Source: Mytilus edulis
Taxonomy: Eukaryota > Mollusca > Bivalvia > Mytilida > Mytilidae
Direction of reading: 5' to 3'
DNA: 64,000 bases
Assembly (NCBI RefSeq): GCF_963676685.1
Contig: NC_092345.1
Coordinates: 78,743,592 to 78,807,591, forward strand
Position 1 is the stretch's first letter. The number at the start of each line of letters is the position of its first letter. The notes below the pieces were generated by a model. That model was given only the letters and a program-made list of their open reading frames with translations, was not told where the DNA came from and did no database searches. Of this stretch, positions 60,400 through 64,000 are shown piece by piece. The position numbers and the translations under genes are program-made.

Positions 60400-63300
60400 T
60401 TGCTAACAGAGGTCAACCTTCACTTATCAAGAAAAATAAGTTGAAGGAATAATACTAGTCACTAATTTACTAAAATGGAAAAGAGACCAAGGGCAAATGC
60501 ACTTGGACATGTTTATAGTAAGTGGGATTTTAGATACCGTCTTAACCTCCTTGTGACTGGTGCACAAAAGTTTTTCAAAAAATTTTCACTTTAATGCAGA
60601 ATTCACCAAGGGATGATACTAAAAGGTTTTGGCATCCAAAATAGTATGTAATTATATTTAAAAATGCATATTATATGTATACATATTCAACACTCTAGCA
60701 TAGAAGTAGCAGGTTTATACAAAATTCCTTGCTCTGACATATGGCCTTTTTCTCTTAATCCTGTGAATCGTAGAAAAGGTAATTACTTATTTGCTCTAAA
60801 AATAAACTAAAAAATATGTTTATAAAGTAACATTTCAAACGGGTTCACAACCTTTCTTACAACTGCTGTCTCAATTTTTTCGCCGGCTTGCCTGCAGCAA
60901 TTTAAAAACGAAACTAGAATGAGTTATCTCCCATTTTCGTAGAAAACATGGAAGTTGATCCCGATATTGACTTCCAAATCCCGTGAAATTAAAATAACAA
61001 TTCTTTTTTTATATGAAATTTCAATACATTTCATTAAAATCATTTCTTTTTTATTATTGTGATGATTGTGGTATTAACGCCAATACAATTACGGAATGAC
61101 TGTAATATTTTTTCTGTCTATGAAGAACTAACATAAAAATAACGCGCGTAGCGAGTTATTTAACAGTGTGCACCACATTTTTTATGTCATTTCGATTAGA
61201 CAGAAAAAATATTACAGTCATTTCTTATAATTTAATTCTAAATTCCATTTTAAACCGTTGAAAGCCATGAAAAAACATTGATGACGTCACGGCCACATGA
61301 CTAAATTAGGTCTATGGGCTGATAACAAAATAACGTCAGCCAATCAGAAGACGTGTTACATCCAAAATTTAATTATGACTAAATGACGTGAAATAAAGAT
61401 ATAAAAAAATGAAATTAACTTTATATGAAGTAAAACACACACAAAAGAAAAGTTTTCTTATGTATACTGAGTTTTTTTAAAAACAGACTGCAAATAATTT
61501 ATGCAATAAGTCATGTAAAGCGTTCTTCAGTAATGGAGTTAATACTACATCTACTACGTTAAGAGTTTTAAACTTCTTTTCACACTTTCAGTAAGCATAT
61601 CTAGCACTGATATTTACTTTTAGGCATAATCTAGCAATGGTAGTGCTAATTTGGCCGAACCGGCTCTGATTAAAAAATTCTTATTTCCAGCCGGCAAAAT
61701 AGCATACTTTTATAGAAATCATGGCCTCATACTATTACCAGAATTTTGAAGTCATTCATAGATATATACATAGAGAATAATACATGGCAAAATCCGTATC
61801 ATATGTCGTATCATTCCAAGACATCAATATCAACCCAAGGGCCTTTAGGCCCGAGGGATGATATTGGTCGAGGGTGATATATGTTTTCGTGAAAGTCTAC
61901 TTCTACTACAAAATCGATGGAAATCAATAATTATTGTTAAAAACCGCGTCTACAAATTATAACGAGTACTCTCTTAAACAACGCATAAATAGTAAATGAG
62001 ATTTTGCACATCCACAACGCATCCTTAACTGTATTGAATCGCATCGTGCTGCAGATGGCCTGTATGAGGAGGTACGAAGATGGTCTAGGTCTGAAGCATC
62101 CAATATACTAAAATATACATGACCTTTCCATGCTCCCAAAGCCTCGATAAAGCTTTTGTTTGTGCTAATTCCTTGTATATTAATAAGCAATTCAGTAGAA
62201 GAATTCGCACATATAATACACTTATTTCATTGCTACTTCGTTTAGGGCTTGATGGACATAGTTTAACAGGACTGTGAATGTGTGCCATATTCCGGGTCTG
62301 AAACGTGACCGAAGGATTTGATTTGTATATTACAATTATAACAAAACTATCAATTCAAAAAAACTTATTAAAGTTATAAAAACCAACAAAAAAATATTTC
62401 CTAAAACAAAACAACGATCTCCAAACTAACTAGAGTATTCAAAACATACAAATTGACCATACAACAAGCAAAAAAGAGAGAAATGAAGTTAGTGACAATT
62501 GTCCTAGTTAATGACCTGATAGTGTAAGCTACAAAACGATTAACGGCATGATAAAAGGCGTGTTTGAATCAAGGCAGAATTATCACTAAATTTTTGTTTT
62601 AAATTGCTATTTTCTTCTCACCGACTAACATTACACGAAAGATATTTGGCACACATATGAACCATGTCTTATTGATGTAATCAGAGTAAAAATCCCTTTA
62701 AAGAAACACGCAATAAATTTTCTTTCGTTCAAATTGTGGTAAATTTCAGCTAAAAAAATAGTCTGACTAAAATCATAAAATACTTATACTTAAATTATAT
62801 AAACCTTTTCAGCTTTCGTTATATGATAAATTTATTTTTTAAGCTAAATGATAAGTATCCTTTGAACAAATAACACAGAAAGCAATAACTTTATTTTTCG
62901 TGTTAAAGATGGCCTGTATGAGGAGGTATTTTTGGGTACCCTAAGAAAACACAAAATTTTGAAAAACGTGAATACGGTAGCTTACGACGACATTCATGAT
63001 TGGAAAATATAATGATTTTCCAATAGTTTGCATATAAATATAGCCGTGTGTTATCCGTTAACTTAAACTCGTTAACTAGACGTCTTTTTTCTATATTTGG
63101 CACCCTACTACTACGGTATTTTGCACCAGTATCCTTCTTTGAAGTTTCGAGAACGAGATGTCATATCTCTGTCTGCTCTGGTTATACCAAACGAGTCTGA
63201 TGAAGAATATTAGGGACTCTCCGTTTTGAATTTTCCTCGGAGTTCAGATTTTTTATGATTTTACTTTTTCTGTTATGTCATAAGTGTCGATATTTCTATC

Positions 63301-64000
63301 AAAATCCAACTCGACACATTTTCAGAGGGCATCATTACCTCAGTAGTCACTACTTTGATACTGGCATGATTTAAAACAGTTATATTTATACTTCATAATT
63401 ATCTGTTTATAAATTTTGAAATAATCAAGAAACAAAGGTTATAACTTTCTCAGGCAAAGTTGACCTTAGATGGATTTGGCTTTTATTTAATGTCTTTTTG
63501 GTCATATATGTCTTTCACGGTTTCGGAGTCTTATATACATCCTCGACTTAAAAAAAAAGTTTGGCTTCGAGAGTTCCTGGTGAAGGTAAGTACAGTAACA
63601 TGAAATTTATATCGTTTTGTTTTCATTTATCGTCAATAAGAGACTTATGTTGGATAGGTATTATCAATATAGGAAGAACTGAATTAATTGAAACGTTTCA
63701 TTTTATGGCATATTCCTATTTGACACTAACTCTGCTATCATAATGATTCTGCTATGTGAAAGTGACCAATTTTTCTTTCTGGAAAATTCACATGTGGACA
63801 ATTTCACGTACGCATGTGTACAGTTTATATACTGGTTATGTAAGGTTTATGGTACTATAGTAGTTATTTTGATAGTATAACTTATACTAAATGGACGAAA
63901 TTTAGTGAGTGTGTTTCCAAGTTTTGTAGTTCTAAAGGGTAATTTTTTTTTAAATGAGACATCAACTTTGTATTGACGAAAACACCATGTCAAGAAAACA
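60400..64000. other. Right end of the window; no gene recognised
   Basis: Apart from the hairpin at 61095-61222, a 22-bp direct repeat (62053-62074 and 62907-62928) and an R4 fragment at 63205-63275, nothing was identified. The short ORFs show no family features. Confidence 0.4.
61095..61222. mobile_element. Hairpin element with 26-bp perfect arms
   Basis: 61095-61120 and 61197-61222 are exact reverse complements, beginning AATGACTGTAATATTTTTTC. The loop contains AACGCGCGTAGCG. Confidence 0.75.

Overview
This is an AT-rich eukaryotic window with long introns, canonical GT-AG splice sites and a very high density of dispersed repeats. The protein-coding exons and the repeat families suggest a marine bivalve, most likely a mussel (Mytilus-like). 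That assignment rests on recognition of the families, not on a search.

Layout. (1) 1-5.4 kb: a 5'-truncated LINE with a poly(A) tail lies just upstream of the last three coding exons of an ACBD6-type gene (ankyrin repeats, + strand). (2) 4.1-15.7 kb: a transposon-rich block. It holds Helentron/pearl-like elements with tandem cores, one LINE inserted into another with a 6-bp target duplication, five tRNA-derived SINE copies, a perfect-arm hairpin, a 502-bp macrosatellite, and a SINE-containing unit duplicated directly and in inverted orientation. (3) 15.85-26.93 kb: a nine-exon + strand gene for a predicted type I membrane protein. It has a Cys-rich ectodomain, one transmembrane helix and a large cytoplasmic tail built on six copies of a 65-66-residue repeat. 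(4) 27-32 kb: repeats, including a tandem array of a dispersed family. (5) 32.87-37.3 kb: a + strand Ly6/uPAR three-finger protein with a Thr/Ser-rich linker; its first exon was not found. (6) 40.0-58.4 kb: a complete - strand leukotriene A4 hydrolase/aminopeptidase gene (LTA4H), 17 coding exons plus one tandemly duplicated exon that appears mutually exclusive. Its introns carry two elements with GGG/CCC termini and TTA target duplications. (7) 58.4-64 kb: no gene recognised; several hairpin or TIR elements.

The three complete or nearly complete genes do not form a pathway; metazoan gene order here is not operonic. The most interesting biology is the LTA4H exon pair: equal length, a 53-bp spacer, and both copies carry the third zinc ligand. 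LTA4H also has Phe where human LTA4H has Tyr378. The receptor-like protein with its repeated intracellular tail is the best candidate for an undescribed system. All exon models were read by eye from splice sites and phase; none is supported by transcripts here.
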